Shown: positions 46,725 to 59,940 of the stretch, one piece after another
Layout of the letters: each line of letters opens with the position of its first letter
Numbering within the stretch: the first letter of the stretch is position 1
Assembly (NCBI GenBank): GCA_000320545.1
Contig: ADNK01002375.1
Span: 1-64,000 of the forward strand
Length of the DNA stretch: 64,000 bases
From: Bigelowiella natans CCMP2755
Lineage: Eukaryota > Cercozoa > Chlorarachniophyceae
Direction of reading: 5' to 3'
The notes under the pieces: generated by a model
Database searches by the model: none
Told to the model about the DNA's origin: nothing
What the model saw: the letters and a program-made list of their open reading frames with translations, nothing else
Translations under genes and position numbers: made by a program

Positions 46725-47705
46725 AATTTATATATCAGTTTATTTAGTCTGGTTTCCGGTTTTGATAGTCTAGTAGTCCTTAATATGTGTATTTAAGATC
46801 TCATCATTCCAGAACCGAAGATGGTATATTTGCACATGTATTGGGGAACTAACAAAGTCAATGCATTAGTTTCTTTACTGGTAAAATGTACCTAGCTTGT
46901 GATAATAGCCATAACGTAGCGCAGGCATTTGATTCTTCATGTGTTCTCGCCGCGTAACCCACCGGCGTATCGTAGGCACAGTATCATGCTACTACGCACT
47001 CAGGCGGAGGTGCGCCTTTTGCATTGTTATGTAGCTAAAATACGATTGTCTATTGCACATGTGCACATGATTATGTTCTTAAATGCCATGACTACGATAC
47101 TTTGTTTTATTTGCTTTGAGAAGCATCTATAGAGCATGTAGCACCACCTAGAATTTCCGCACGGAAACACATTGCTAGATTGGGGCGGGCGAAACTCGCA
47201 CAGCTAGCAGAGGCGCTGTCATGTGCCCACCATGCAAATTTCTATGATCGATATGCATGTGCCCCTTCAATGTCGTTGTTGTCATCGTCACGAGGAGTGC
47301 ACGTGAAAATAAATGGCATGTTTTGGGTAACAATCGTCAATAAATGAAGTTGAAATGAAGTTGAAATGTGATCATTACATGTTTTGATGAACAGCTGGAT
47401 GCGTTTGCGAATAAAATTGAAAAATGCAGTGCACGGCGAGAATTTTGCACACACACAGCTAGACAGGATCGCCCGAACTAATCAGCAACAAATTCATTGC
47501 TAAGTTGTTTCATCGTGGCCCTGAGAAAAAGAAAACTACGAACACCAAGCTGCACCAATGTAACCGGCATCTACCCGGCACTCCACCTCATGAAAAAAAA
47601 TGCAATTCAAAATTCTAATAATTAGTTGAATTAGTGATGTGATAAACCATTCACATGCCCACCAACAATCCTCCCTCTGCTTATATTCGGGTTATTGTCG
47701 TCGGT
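46227..47705. repeat. AT-rich intergenic region with a tandem duplication and (TA)n
   Basis: No gene seen. A unit beginning GGACATTTA and containing CACCTTGTAAATT and GATATAAATAT repeats at 46586 and 46654. (TA)n lies at 46625-46654 and (CATATA)n near 46695-46720. 46900-47500 has the island-type words. Confidence 0.6.
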
Positions 47706-49394
47706 CTAAATGATAAATTGGCTGGAAGGAAAATCATCAGGCAAGTCCCCAAGCCTCTCTCCGAAACCCCCGAGGTCTCCAATGAGTTCGGTTGCGAAAT
47801 CTGAAGTAGGAGATTGTTCGTCTAGCCTTCCGTCTGTGTAGAGCCCCATCGCTGCTGTGGCGGGAGGCAGGCCCGTTGACACTGAGTTGACCCTTGGGCT
47901 ATTGTACGCAATAGAAATCGCCGGTGAAATTTCTGTTCGCATATCCGGGGGGACTTGGACAAACGGCTTAGTTGAGGTGGAGGATAAGGTGGTGGAGAGC
48001 ATGGAAGAGGAATGTTTGGATCTGAAGTACTTGAGATTGGCCTCCTGATACTGCTGTAGACGAGAGCCGTGTTTTCGTTCATATATTGCGTAACGGCCCC
48101 TTGGCTGCTGATGCCGCCGCTGCTGATGATGATAAGGGAGACGTGGCATGTCCAAAGAGGAAGTAGAGGAGGAAGAAGGAACAGAAGAGTAAGGACGATA
48201 TTGAGATTGCTGTTGCTGCTTCATGCTCTGCTGATTAAGCATGTATTGAAGATCCTGTTTTTGCTGGCCCGCATTTCCATTCCGTCGAATAGGCATGGTA
48301 TTTCTGCTTGCCCTGCCAGATTCTCGAGACCGTGCCGCGGCCTCTGCTCGTAGTCGCTGCCGTTGTGCTTCCGTCACATTACTTCTTTTTTTGAGTGACG
48401 AATGGCGAGAATTTCCCCCTTCCTTGCGCATACGTTTGTGAGAGGATGAAGAAAATTTCCCCTTATCGCCTGTGTTAGTGCCCCCCCCTGAGCCACTACC
48501 GGCCTTTGTATTGGGGGATTCCATCTCTTGTTGCTCTACGAGTGCCCTAGAGGCGGAAGAGTCCGACAGAAAAGAGCAGACTTGTTGCCGATCTGATCGA
48601 TTAAGAGAAGGAGTTCGGTGCGATTGGGGAGTAGAAAGATATTATATAAAGGGCGAAACATCACACTGTAGAAAATCACAAGGAACACTATAGATGAAAT
48701 CAAGGAGGTTGCATTTTTGAGAAACACAATAAATACGCCAAACTCACCTTTTTCATAGAACGCATTCTCGTACGGATAGAGATATTGCTGGTATATTCTT
48801 TTAAGCCGATAGGAAGCATCTGTCACACGATCGTTGAAGTTGTCCAAACGCCGGAAGATCTGCGCCCAGGTTCCATCATTCTTGTTTGCCAAAGTAAATC
48901 CTCTGTTAAAAACGCGAAAGGCGAGCGATCAGGGCCGAGGCGGTTCAGATACACTTGCAGGGATGCGATGGGAGTAGAGGGTAACATGTATGTGTGCACG
49001 ATTCATTAATTTCTACCCAACATAAGTGATTTCTCGGTAAAGCCTGTAAAGATCCAGCTCCATTCCCGCAACAACGGGGAGACGTGTCTTGAAAACCTTC
49101 CGTGATCGTAGGAACGCCAGGAGATCAAGGATAAAAAGCGCCTGTTGGAAATGGTGTTAGAGCATTTCTTTTGCATGCCATCGTTTCGTGGAAAAGACGG
49201 ATGAAAGTGTGAGCTTTCGGTATCCATTTTTATTATTTTTTAGTGTCACTCCTGCAGCTATCTCTTCTTCTAACACACCATTACATAGTAAAAGTGAAAT
49301 ACTGAAAACAAGACCTTCTCTCGATCAATATAGACCCGCAGCTGGCCGACGTCCAGATGTATCTAGCAGATTAGACAAAATTTGCAAAAATGAT

Positions 49395-49464
<70 letters not shown>

Positions 49465-51162
49465 TGTGTGAATTAAGAATCTTATTTCTGTATTTCTATT
49501 TTGAAATCGAAATCCTCCTCACATCGTTTGGCCGGAGTTGTTCCTCTTCAACATCACACGAATTTTGTGACCAGATAGGGTTATAAGAGCACTCCCACAG
49601 TGGCGACAGACTAAGTGTTTCATCACAAATGTTGTTCAAACACATCATGTCAGCTTGGCACGAGGAACAACGGCAGCCAGTGAAAGAATATCCATTCTTA
49701 ATAAATAAAAAGATCAACCTTTCAAAGGGCACAAGTGTTGGAAGTTTCCTCCATTTCCCACATTTTGAGCACCTGATCCATCTGGATAAGAAGAGGCGGG
49801 TGGGAGGAACAAGGAGAAAAATGTATTCATTATCAGAAATCATGTACTGGTAGTAATATCAGCAGCTGCAGTAGCCTGAAAATCCTTTATAAAATGAAAC
49901 AAGTTGTACGACAAGTGTTCTTACTAGTCTCGAGGAGAAGAATAGACGGTGTATGAGATGACTCTAGTTAATAATACACTACCTCACAAGCTTGGAATCG
50001 ATTCGAAGCATGCCTTTCTCATCAGAATCAGTGGTTGCTCGAAGAAAGTCCTAGGAACCATCAAGAAATAACAGAAGGAATGGAAATGCCATTGTCAGCG
50101 CGAATACCCACAATAATCGGAGAAAATAGCAACGCCTAGCTTTTTGCCAGTAATATTCTCTACTGGCAAATACCCATCAAAGCCGTGGTTGCTCATCCGC
50201 TCTCGATTCTTATATTCCCAAATGGCAAGTTGGCGAATCGTTTCTTCACTCTCTCTCTGCTCTGTCTCTCTCTTTCTCTCCTCTTCCTCTCATAGTATGT
50301 ATATTAGTACCGGAAGTTGATCACATTTCGTCAAGTCCACTTTCTCATCACCGAGGCCGAATTCGTCAATTGCATCGCGTTTCTTCAGTTTTTTTCTGTC
50401 CTTCTTGGATTTCTTCAGAATTTCTTCCTTCGCTGCCGCCTCTTCAGCCTCTCGGGAACGCTTCTTGTTCTTGCTTAGTCGACTACCTCTTTTATTTGCA
50501 AGCGATGCCCGCTTTTGGGACATCACCCTCTCACTCTTGGGCGAGGTTACCTCCGATGGCTCGCTAGGATATGTTTTCTCCTTTACCTTCGAAGCTCGAG
50601 ATGAGCGACGGACTGGCACAGGAGAATTAGTGGTTTGTTGTTTTTTTGTTTGCTTGCCTTGCTTCTGCTGTTGTCCTTTGAGAGGAGATACTTGTTTCAA
50701 CTTCTTTCTAGTTGCAGCACCAGCAGTGACTATATTAGTCCGGGGCTTAGGGTTCCTGATAGCAACCGACTCCTTCTTGACAAGTTTTCCATAGTTTGAA
50801 TGGTCTTGGGGTATGCTCGTAAGCCCTGCGACGATAAGCGATTGTCGAGCTTTGGAACCGACAGGTAGTCGCCCGATAGACGGTACTTCTGGATCTGCAA
50901 GAGGGTCTTCCGTGTGTGTGACTGATGTTCCAGGTGGATGGAGATTGGGGGGACTTCGTATGCCACTGCCTTGCGAATACACACCGGAATTCACAAGATT
51001 GTAGCTACCAGGAGCAGACTGTGACGACATGTTCCACGGAAGTGATTGCCCAGTCCTGCACGCAATGCTTCCACGTTGACGCATTTGCGTTTGGGGTTTC
51101 CAAACATTGTCAATTTGAGCAGTAAATCCCTTCTGAAATGCACTTTGGCGGCGAGACGCCAT
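47706..51162 (-). CDS. CW zinc-finger plus ARID chromatin protein
   Basis: The ATG at 51162 (MASRRQSAFQKGFTAQIDNV) opens a 280-residue Lys/Ser-rich disordered exon. Exons at about 50130-50260 (IRQLAIWEYKNRERMSNHGF) and 49978-50050 (DFLRATTDSDEKGMLRIDSK) follow. The CW finger is in one exon, 49513-49800: RWIRCSKCGKWRKLP, then WECSYNPIWSQNSCDVEEEQ. Its frame reaches a strong donor (GAT|GTGAGG) and joins in phase 0 to LFILDLLAFLRSRKVFKTRL, PVVAGMELDLYRLYREITYV and GGFTLANKNDGTWAQIFRRL ... LKRIYQQYLYPYE, a full ARID. The C-terminal exon (to 47706) is Ser/Gln/Arg-rich. CW fingers read histone H3K4 methylation and ARIDs bind DNA, so a nuclear chromatin adaptor is likely. The alternative is two genes, but the ARID part has no start of its own. 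Confidence 0.75.
49396..49461. repeat. Compound (TA)n(TG)n microsatellite
   Basis: Lies in the inferred intron between the CW and ARID exons. Confidence 0.8.
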
Positions 51163-52374
51163 TATCTTATCTTGGAGATTCTCTAGCGCTCGCTACACTA
51201 ATTATTAAAAGGAATATTTGCCCGATTTCCTGCAGTTTCGCACACTTAACTATCGATATCCTCTTCCTAAGCCAAAGACCGCGAGCACTAACCAGCTCTA
51301 TGTCTTCAACTTCCCCCCCCCCCCGTAGTACACGCCAAGTCTGGAGTTGGGATGTCTTGTCTTCCCTTCGCGTTTCTAGGTTTCGAGTGGACTTCGAATA
51401 TCGAAGTCGCTGGCAAACACTTTCATACAAAAACGTGCTCAAGATAGTCCCTACAACCTAAAAAATAATGATATTAATTTATTGCGACAAGTAGATCATG
51501 TGTAAGCAGGACGAAAATCTAGACCGTCTCGCCTTCATAATATTTCGTACGAAATCGTATATGTTTATTTTTTGTGATACTCTCTTTTTATGTCGAAACC
51601 ACTTTCAGCTATTTGAGGTGCTTCAGATGAGACATTTTATGATTTTGAAACGACGATAATCAATATATTGCCCAGTGAAATACTCTAAAGGTGTAAAAAC
51701 TCCCTAGGAAAAGAAATCTGTCGAAGAATTTTCATCTTATGCTTAATAGGTGCTTCGCGCTTACGACTTTTTCAGATCAGGATCTGCGCAACTGATTCAT
51801 ATATTTTTACAGACAATGTTAAAATATTTCATACGACAAGAGCATGATCGCTAGACATGTGTAGCATAAAAGAGATATTTTGAAAATTTTAGAAGAATTT
51901 TAATGTCTTATTAATTAGCTTTTCATAGCTTATCCTATGGAGGAGCCTTTTGTGCCCAGTATGTGGTAAGTCGCCCATATTCAATAGAGAATTAACTTAA
52001 TCTTCTCAAATAAACGCAAATCCCGGAGATATTGGTGATTCCAGGAAATCCCGAAATATGTAGTCTCTTGGAATTAAAAGACTGATTAGTATCCCTTTTT
52101 CCATCGACAACCGCAAAAAAGTCAAAAAGTTGCAAAATGCCCTCGTAGATCTACCCTGATTTCGAGAGAATTCCACCCATGGGTACTACCTACCGGTACT
52201 CGTATTACCCTAATGTTCAATAATTTATAAATCTGCATAGCCTTGTCGCAGTAGCAAAACATCCGATGTAGGTTTTGGATTTATATTTTCCCGAATTTCA
52301 AACTGCGACAACAAATTACTGTGTCGCAGATAGGCATTAGCACAATCGTAGCTTCGCCCGAGCGAGCAGTTCCG
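51163..52374. other. Divergent intergenic region
   Basis: Between the CW-ARID start (-) and the pterin synthase-dehydrogenase start (+). AT-rich from 51450. No gene or repeat island seen. Confidence 0.5.
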
Positions 52375-53268
52375 ATGCTGCTTTCGGCAAGTAGGGGGGT
52401 CAGAGCGATTGGGATGTTGCCTCTGATGAAGCAACAGAGGAGAAGGTTGTCATCCTACCTATTATGGTTTCACAGAATCAATTTGTTCTTGCTATTAATG
52501 CCTAATTTTCATAAAAGGCGCGTGGGCAGCAGCCAGAAAGCTGTGTACTACAATGGTCCCAGAAAGCGACGATTCGAAGGCACTCTTACTTTCGCTTGTC
52601 GCAGAATCTCCACAGCCACAACGCCTGAATGTACAATTCAAATCGAAAAGGAAGCCATTAAGTTTAGCTCAGGGCACTTCACGATATTCTCTGCTACTGA
52701 ACGCGAACGGCTGCACGGGTTTGAATCTCTCGATGTATGCAAGAGATTTGAACGAGGAAAATTGAGAGTTGGCTGCCGTTAGTTCTTTGCAATATAACTT
52801 ATGATATTTATTTTGAAAATCCTTCAAATTCTATGCTAGTTATTTTCCTTACACGATCGCATCTCAGGCATAACTTTTCGGTCTCTGCCTCCTTCACAGG
52901 ACAGCCTGCAGAGGACGGAATGATGGGGGTATCATCTGAATAGTAGCTAGCGAGTGCAACTCCCCGCCCTTTCCCCCCCCTCCACTCTCTTTTAGTATTA
53001 TTTTTGGTACAATTTTGACTGTTGATATGCTAATTGTAGGACTATGGCCAATTAAAACGGATTCTGAAGTAGTAGTAGTAGTATGATAAGAGTAGTAATT
53101 AGTCGTCGTCGTCGTCGTCGTCGTCGCTGCCTCTGCCGCCGCCACCTCCCCGGCAAAAGCAGTAGCAGTTGTAGCGGTACTACTAGTAGTAGTTGGAGTA
53201 GTAGTAGTGGTGGTGGTAGCAGTAGTTTGAGGAACAACATGCAGTATTCTACACTGTGTGCATGCATC

Positions 53269-53317
<49 letters not shown>

Positions 53318-54868
53318 GTTTCAGAGATTTGTTTCTCAACAACTTTGTCTTCTGTGTCGATGTGTGTGGTCTGCGTGCTTATTATTTTCTACTTCCCGAC
53401 AACAACGACGAAGAGAGCTCTGCGCTGAGCTGGATGAATACTTCCTCCTTCCTGGGCTCTCCCAGCACCTTCGTGTCTACATTAAGGAGGCGGAAGAGGA
53501 GAAGGAGGAGGGGGGTGGGGGAGAAAACGACGCGATGTCGAAGCCTGTAGAAGTACAAAGAGTCCTTGATGCTGCCCCGAGGCATGTGGTGGCTATGTTT
53601 GGCTCGGACCCTGCAGAGCTCATTTCCCTCCCTCAAGCAGACGTCAAAGTGGGTGAGGGTGAAGGAATGCAGTTAAAGGAGGGGATTGGTTGGTTCGAAG
53701 AGAATGTTGCTCAAATTCTTATCGATCTCTCACCACATGTATTTTGTTTTCCAATTTTTGGCCCCTCCCCACTTTCCTGTTCCTCAACGCGGTGTTCAGA
53801 TTCTACCAATTACTAATGTGACGGTGGAGGAGCTTGCACGGTCAAGTCATAATAAACATCTGTAACATTCGATGGATGAACGGATGGGGGAAGGGGGAGA
53901 AGGGAGGGGGATGAGGAATGAGGAGAACTATCAGCTACAAATAGTTCTTGAAAGAACCCCACGCTTATCATCACCATCATCATCATCATCGTCATCGTAA
54001 TCGTAATCGAAACAGATTTCTGGTGCAAAGAGTGGCAAATGGGTACCAAGATGATCTGAGGAGTATGGGGGTTCGCTCCTACTCGATACGGTCGCAATCA
54101 TAATGTTAAACATTATATACATGGTATGGGTATCCTGGTCCTTGACATCATGCGACAATCCCATATTTCCTGTTCACCCCCCCCTCCCCCCCCCCTCTCT
54201 TCCACTCTTCCACCCGTTCAGTGTCACATCGGGGCCAGGTCAGGGGGCGATTGTGTCTCACGAGTTTTTTGCTGCTACTGATGATGGCGCGTCTTCAAGA
54301 AGGAAGCAGCCACATTGGTACGAGATGAAAGGGGATGGTAATAGAGGAGGAGGAGGAGGAGGAGGAGGAGGAGGAGGAAGAGGAGGGGAAGGAGGAGCTT
54401 CTCCCATCGCCGTGGTGACAGGTGCGAGTAGTGGCATTGGGCTCGAAACCGCTAAAGTGTTCCTTGAAGCTGGTTATGAGGTAGCGGAAGCTAGCTGTGA
54501 AAACAGCAAAAAATAACACCTACGTCGTACAACAAAGTACCACACGCACACACACACACACACACACAGACAGACATGCATACAACAAATCAAGCAAACA
54601 AGTACCTCAAAAAAGACTGAAGTATCATTATCAATCCCTTAACGTACTAGCAGCCTCCTACCACGATGATAATAATAGTAGTAATATTAATGTAACGGTC
54701 TTGTACTACTACTGCTGCTACTACTTCAAGGTCATCAATATCTCTCGATCAGCATGCCCCCTTTCTCCTGTGGTGAATCTTCCATGCGACTTGAAGGATA
54801 TGGCAAGCATCGCTCATACTACCAGCACTGATCTGAACAGGATCATATCAATGGGTTCTTCCTCCCCC

Positions 54869-54903
<35 letters not shown>

Positions 54904-55701
54904 ATAGTAAAATCAGAAGAAGAAGACGACGAAGACAGGTTGTGCTGCTGCAAGTGTACTACTTACAACATGTCTTTGACCAAAACATGAGTAGTAGCGT
55001 TGGGGTATTTACATAGGTAGCTATGATCTGTAGATGCCTCTATACACCTAATAATATCGTCATCGTGGAAAATGTGCTGAAAATGAGCAGGAGACAAACA
55101 TCGGAAGAGGAACATCTGTTTGGTACACAATGCTGCTATGTTCTTTGGAGACACTGCGGTGGAGATGGACGCTGAAAAACTTAAAGATGTGCTTCTCGTG
55201 CAGACGGTAACCATCCTCACATCACCAACCATCGGAGGGCATTTACACCTGTGGAGAATGCTAAGCGAGGAGGAGGAGGAGGAAGGGAGGAAGGGAGAAG
55301 TGCTGCCTTATCATCTTCACATTATCATCATTGAGTTTCTGCTTTGTCTGGTGTAACGACAAATTAAAGACGAAGAAGAAAAAGAAGAAGAAGAAGAAAA
55401 AGGCAAAAAAAAAGGAGATCATGATGACAGCATGAAAAGGAGTCACATAGGTGTATCCGATGCGTGTATCTATTTGTTTATCTTCGTTGATCACGATCGC
55501 CATCGTCGTCATCGTCTCTATTGTCGTGTTGTTTGTTCCAAGGTTTCTCCTTCAATTATCAACAGAAGCTTGATTCCGAGAATGACACCTGGGTCGTTTA
55601 TTATTTGTGCACTAGCGAGAGAAGAATAAGTTTAACAAATACGTCCTTGTTGTTCTTGTTGTCGTAGTTGCAATACCAGTGGAACAAATGTAGTAGTATT
55701 T

Positions 55702-55734
<33 letters not shown>

Positions 55735-56437
55735 TTGGTGGTGGTACAGAAGTAGCATGATCATGCTGCTATATATGATAACATTCCATCAAATAACAAT
55801 CATGTTCAAGTTCATCTCTGTAACCGTCAATGTGGCGAGGGCGGAAGCATTGGAAAAATAAACTAAAAATGCCCTTTTATCTGTCTCGAATGATCTTTTC
55901 CCTCCAACTTGAATTTCATAAAAGCCTGGGTTTGATCGCATCAAGTTTGCTGTTTCATTCGTCATCATTTTCTATGTTTTCTATGAATGGATTATGATCC
56001 CCTGCGTTATTCTCAGATCAAGCATTATCTTTATCGGCTCTACCCTTTCCGAGAAAGCGGTTGGTTTTCGTATGTCGTCATCTTCGTTTGATATTATCCT
56101 CCTCCTCCTCCTCCTCCTCCTCCTCGGTGTCGTCGGTAGCAGCAGCGTTGATTTCATCTTCGGCCCATCGTTATTAGTTCAATCTCGCAGCTGCTTTACA
56201 ACACCTCTTACCCCTTCGCAAACACTACTTTCATGACTGCTGGTTATTGCTGCTGGCTGCTGTGAATTCACTATCATTGATACCATCAGGTGGGGGGCAC
56301 GCTGAGCTACTCGACGTCTAAGCATGCCGTCGTAGGGTTGATGCGCGCAACCACGCAAGACTTATTCGGTGATCGTCTCGCACATAATGAAGAATGCTCT
56401 GTGAGCGTGTTAAATCAAAGAATAGTCGCGTATATCG

Positions 56438-56479
<42 letters not shown>

Positions 56480-56512
56480 TACATGTGCATTGAAAACATG
56501 TGCGTTTGCATG

Positions 56513-56544
<32 letters not shown>

Positions 56545-56854
56545 CGCGCGCGCGCGTATGTGGTAAGGGGTATGTTGTGGCGGGGATGAGTAGTCTCTAC
56601 TGATGATGTACTGTGACTGATGTAATGGTGATGAAGGTACTGGTATCCACACGTCTCTCGTCTGTCCGGGGTTCACCGACACTCCGATGCTGCGGAAACA
56701 TTTGGGGGATGATGCTGATTCGATAGCCAGCAACAATGCGTATGGCCGACTTGTTAAGCCAGAGGAAATCGCTAAATTAGTACTGACCACAGCTCATTCA
56801 CCCGCTCTGAATGGATCTGTGCTGCATGCAAATCTAGGTCAACATCAAACATGA
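52375..56854 (+). CDS. 6-pyruvoyltetrahydropterin synthase-like / short-chain dehydrogenase fusion
   Basis: N-terminal part: the PTPS fold with IEKEAIKFSSGHFTIFSATE, then RERLHGHNFSVSASFTG after a phase-2 intron. The three zinc His are H in SGHF and both His of HGH. The site usually holding the catalytic Cys has no Cys; RERLHGHN places Glu as in PTPS-III. Then DYGQLKRILKELCAELDEYF, KILPITNVTVEELAR and VTSGPGQGA close the domain. The last block and the SDR start share one exon (about 54221-54480), joined by a Gly-rich linker: SPIAVVTGASSGIGLETAKV. SDR exons follow: VINISRSACPLSPVVNLPCD, VHNAAMFFGDTAVEMD, SIIFIGSTLSEKA, LSYSTSKHAVVGLMRA (YxxxK) and the end from GTGIHTSLVCPGFTDTPMLR to HANLGQHQT. 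Role: a pterin step (folate or biopterin branch) followed by NAD(P)H reduction, inferred. The N-terminal leader before 52560 is uncertain. Confidence 0.85.
53269..53315. repeat. (GC)n(GT)n microsatellite in an intron
   Basis: GCGC run followed by about 32 bases of GT in the pterin synthase region. Similar intronic tracts of the same gene are (TAG)n at 54872-54909 and 55700-55731, (AAG)n near 55370-55405, (TA)n at 56439-56477 and (GT)n(GC)n at 56509-56557. Confidence 0.8.
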
Positions 56855-57786
56855 CAGAATAGCCAGAAAAGCCATTGTGTCGATCCTGTATGCTAGCAAT
56901 TTGCAACATGATCACGCATAGCCGCAGCTGGAAAATGCAGGTTCTGCAACGACGATACTACCATGCTAGCATGCTAGCATGTCCATGACTGCTAGAGCCG
57001 TAAAATGGAATGCTAGAATGCCTAAAAAGCACTCCAAGAAAATGCTCAGTTATACCGATGATTTTGACATATTTACTATGCTAAGCTGGTCGCGCCATCT
57101 GTATATCTGCATATGCGCACGCTAGCACGGCGGTGCGCTGGCATAACCTTTGCAAAGCGTCTCTCCTCACGATGCATGCTAGCTATTTAGTATGCGCGGC
57201 ATTCTAGTAGACTCTAGCAGGACTGTCTAGATTGTTGGTTTGGCGCGCAACAGCCATTGCTAGATTGTAGCGTTTATTTAAGCGTTGTACATGCACATTT
57301 TTCTGGCTGCGCGCAGCTCTAGAGCTAGCTAGTAAACTAGTGTATCGCGTGTGCATGCACGCTGCCTACGCAGCCGCAGTGTACTACATTCGGCATGGAA
57401 ATGCTGTGCATGTTCGTCCATCGTGTTGTCGGGTCGCTGGATGATCTGGTTATTGGATACTACAATAGCCGTCACAATTATATATCATATATATGTATGT
57501 CTATTGTATTGCACTGTTTTCTACGTACGTACGTTCTTATCATTGTAGTTGTAGCTAGCAACATATTTATTCTTGTATGTAGCTTAAATAAATATCGAAT
57601 TTCCACAATGCATTGAACATATAGACGTTATTTGTTCTATATTATTCAGCAACTCTGTAAAATTTGTCCGTTTCCTTACAAAATGACACGTGGTTCGGCA
57701 AGATTAGTGCTATTCGCGTGTGAATGACGAGCATGCACGGCGGTGTGCCCCATAGATGTGCACATCTATCGATGCCATCTCTGCAC
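56855..57786. repeat. GCTAGC/CATGC-type intergenic island
   Basis: No gene seen. CATGCTAGCATGCTAGCATG occurs at about 56961-56981, with further CTAGC and GCATGC words to 57420. Confidence 0.65.
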
Positions 57787-58166
57787 CTAACACTTCTCGA
57801 ATTTGACCTCATCGATTTTAGACAAATCGATGTCGTCGTCTGCCTCATCACGATTCTCATTGAGCATTGAGAAGTCCCGTCACCGCACCATGAGGGGCCG
57901 GCCTCTCATCGTCTTCAACTACGAGGACCAGAATCTCAGGCTGTAGTTTTCTTCTGAACGCAAACCTAAGATATGTTATGATTAGGAGCTGCACGACGTG
58001 ACTAGGGGCACACACGCAGCAGGTTATCGTTCGTTGTAGAGCTGCTATGTGAGTACCTGTCCGGCGGACGATTTGAGGGAAATCCAACCTTGAGCCTTGG
58101 TGAGGAGGGAAGGGTCCACGTCCTAGTGTTTGTAGTGGTGTTTTGCATATGTCATCAGCGTTGAGA

Positions 58167-58218
<52 letters not shown>

Positions 58219-58693
58219 CTCTTTCCTTTTATTCTTCTCCCCCCCCCCCCCCTCTCTCTCGTCGTGCTGCTACATACAAACAAACATGTAAATACATAGA
58301 TACTTACCGCGCTTACTACACCACGCCAATCAGCAGGAAGAGAACGTGAATCCGCTGTTTTAATCTGATATAGCAACGGCATTGCGTGCATGTGTCGTCA
58401 TCATCGGCGCATGTCTCATAGAGGCAATAGCAGTAGCAGCAGCATTTTGGTAATGCGGCAGAAATCACACGGCTTCCTCCTCCTCCCCCTCCCCTCTCCT
58501 TTCTTTGATGTTTGATGTCGGTATTTTAAGATAGTAGTAATGCTTACTGATATTACAGTTAACGGGCTCACGGAGGTTACTCTGGCACTGATAAGTTTCT
58601 TGATTTCTTCACAGTTGAATCTGATGAGAATAGCGGATGGTGATTATTGTACTACTACATATTATGGAGGCAGCAGTATAAACGAGAATGGAT

Positions 58694-58761
<68 letters not shown>

Positions 58762-59907
58762 TACCAATGGCAAAAGATCACCATCATCATCGTCATCATC
58801 ACATCTCACAACTGTGAGCATTCCAGCCACACCACGCACAAAAAGATGGTGTATGCAGCTGTACGAAGTGATGAGTTGGGGTACTTACAGAACGCGCTCT
58901 CCCACTTCCCAGCCCTTTGCAGGCTCTACGAAGCCACGAATAGCCTTTGATTCTGGATCCATTTCTACCTTCTTCACGTGCACTAGGTCCTCTTTCTCAA
59001 GCGTAACGATTTTATCGCTTTGCACACTGACGCCTGTGGGTTGTTATTTGTATCAGCAGCTGCTCGTTAGGGGGGGGGGGGGGGGGGGCAATGACGGTAG
59101 TGAAGTTGTTGTTGTTGTCGTTGTCGTTGATGATGATGGTAGATGATTGCGGTGAACGCCCTTTCTCTCCTCCTCTTTCTGTTCTTTCTTTATTTTTTTG
59201 GGGTGGCAGCAAATCGCAGTTGAGGCTGAGATCTAAATGGATAAAAGTACAACACAACTGCTACTGTTACTGGTTGCTACTGCTGCTACTACCTGCTCGC
59301 ATGTTGGTGCGGACCGTCATGTAGTACCATCCCTCATCAAACTCCGACACCGCTAGCGTTAATGTCACCATCTTCGGGAAGGCTTTGAGGTGAGTGAATG
59401 CCTGAGAGAAGACGACGATTAAGAATGAGAAGAATGAGAAGAATAAGAAGAAATGAGGGGGGGGGCCAAAAGAACATACTGCCACCCAAAGCATGACGAG
59501 GAAAATCACAGAACAAATATATGCATTTATCGTATCTCTCGTATTTCGGTTGTTTCCCAACTACTATTACTACTACTACCTACTACTACTACTACTACTA
59601 CTACTACCAGCGTCCACAGGTTCTGGTCCTCCTTCTCAATCGTCTTTCCTTCAATCTGCGGGCATGTAGCAGGTATTATGCGGCAGCATCACAACGGCAA
59701 AGAAACATCATCAGGCTACATTGGTGCAAAACACGAATACGACTAGGACGTCTAGTAAATCGTGTGCGACAGACCTCCAGATGATAGTTCTTCGGCGTGG
59801 CCTGGCCTCTACCTTCCATCTTCTTCTCCATCTGTGAAGGAGGAACATGAGAGAAAAGGGTAAGCGCACTACAGTCAACATCAGCATCAACATTATATAA
59901 TTCCATG

Positions 59908-59940
<33 letters not shown>

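Noticed and set aside
48785-49009. + strand frame across the ARID exons
   Set aside because: It is antisense to the ARID exons, whose frame, phase and fold agree.
49188-49390. + strand exon-like frame with good donor and acceptor
   Set aside because: Plausible splice signals, but no partner exons on the + strand, and it sits in the inferred CW-ARID intron. Kept out for lack of support.
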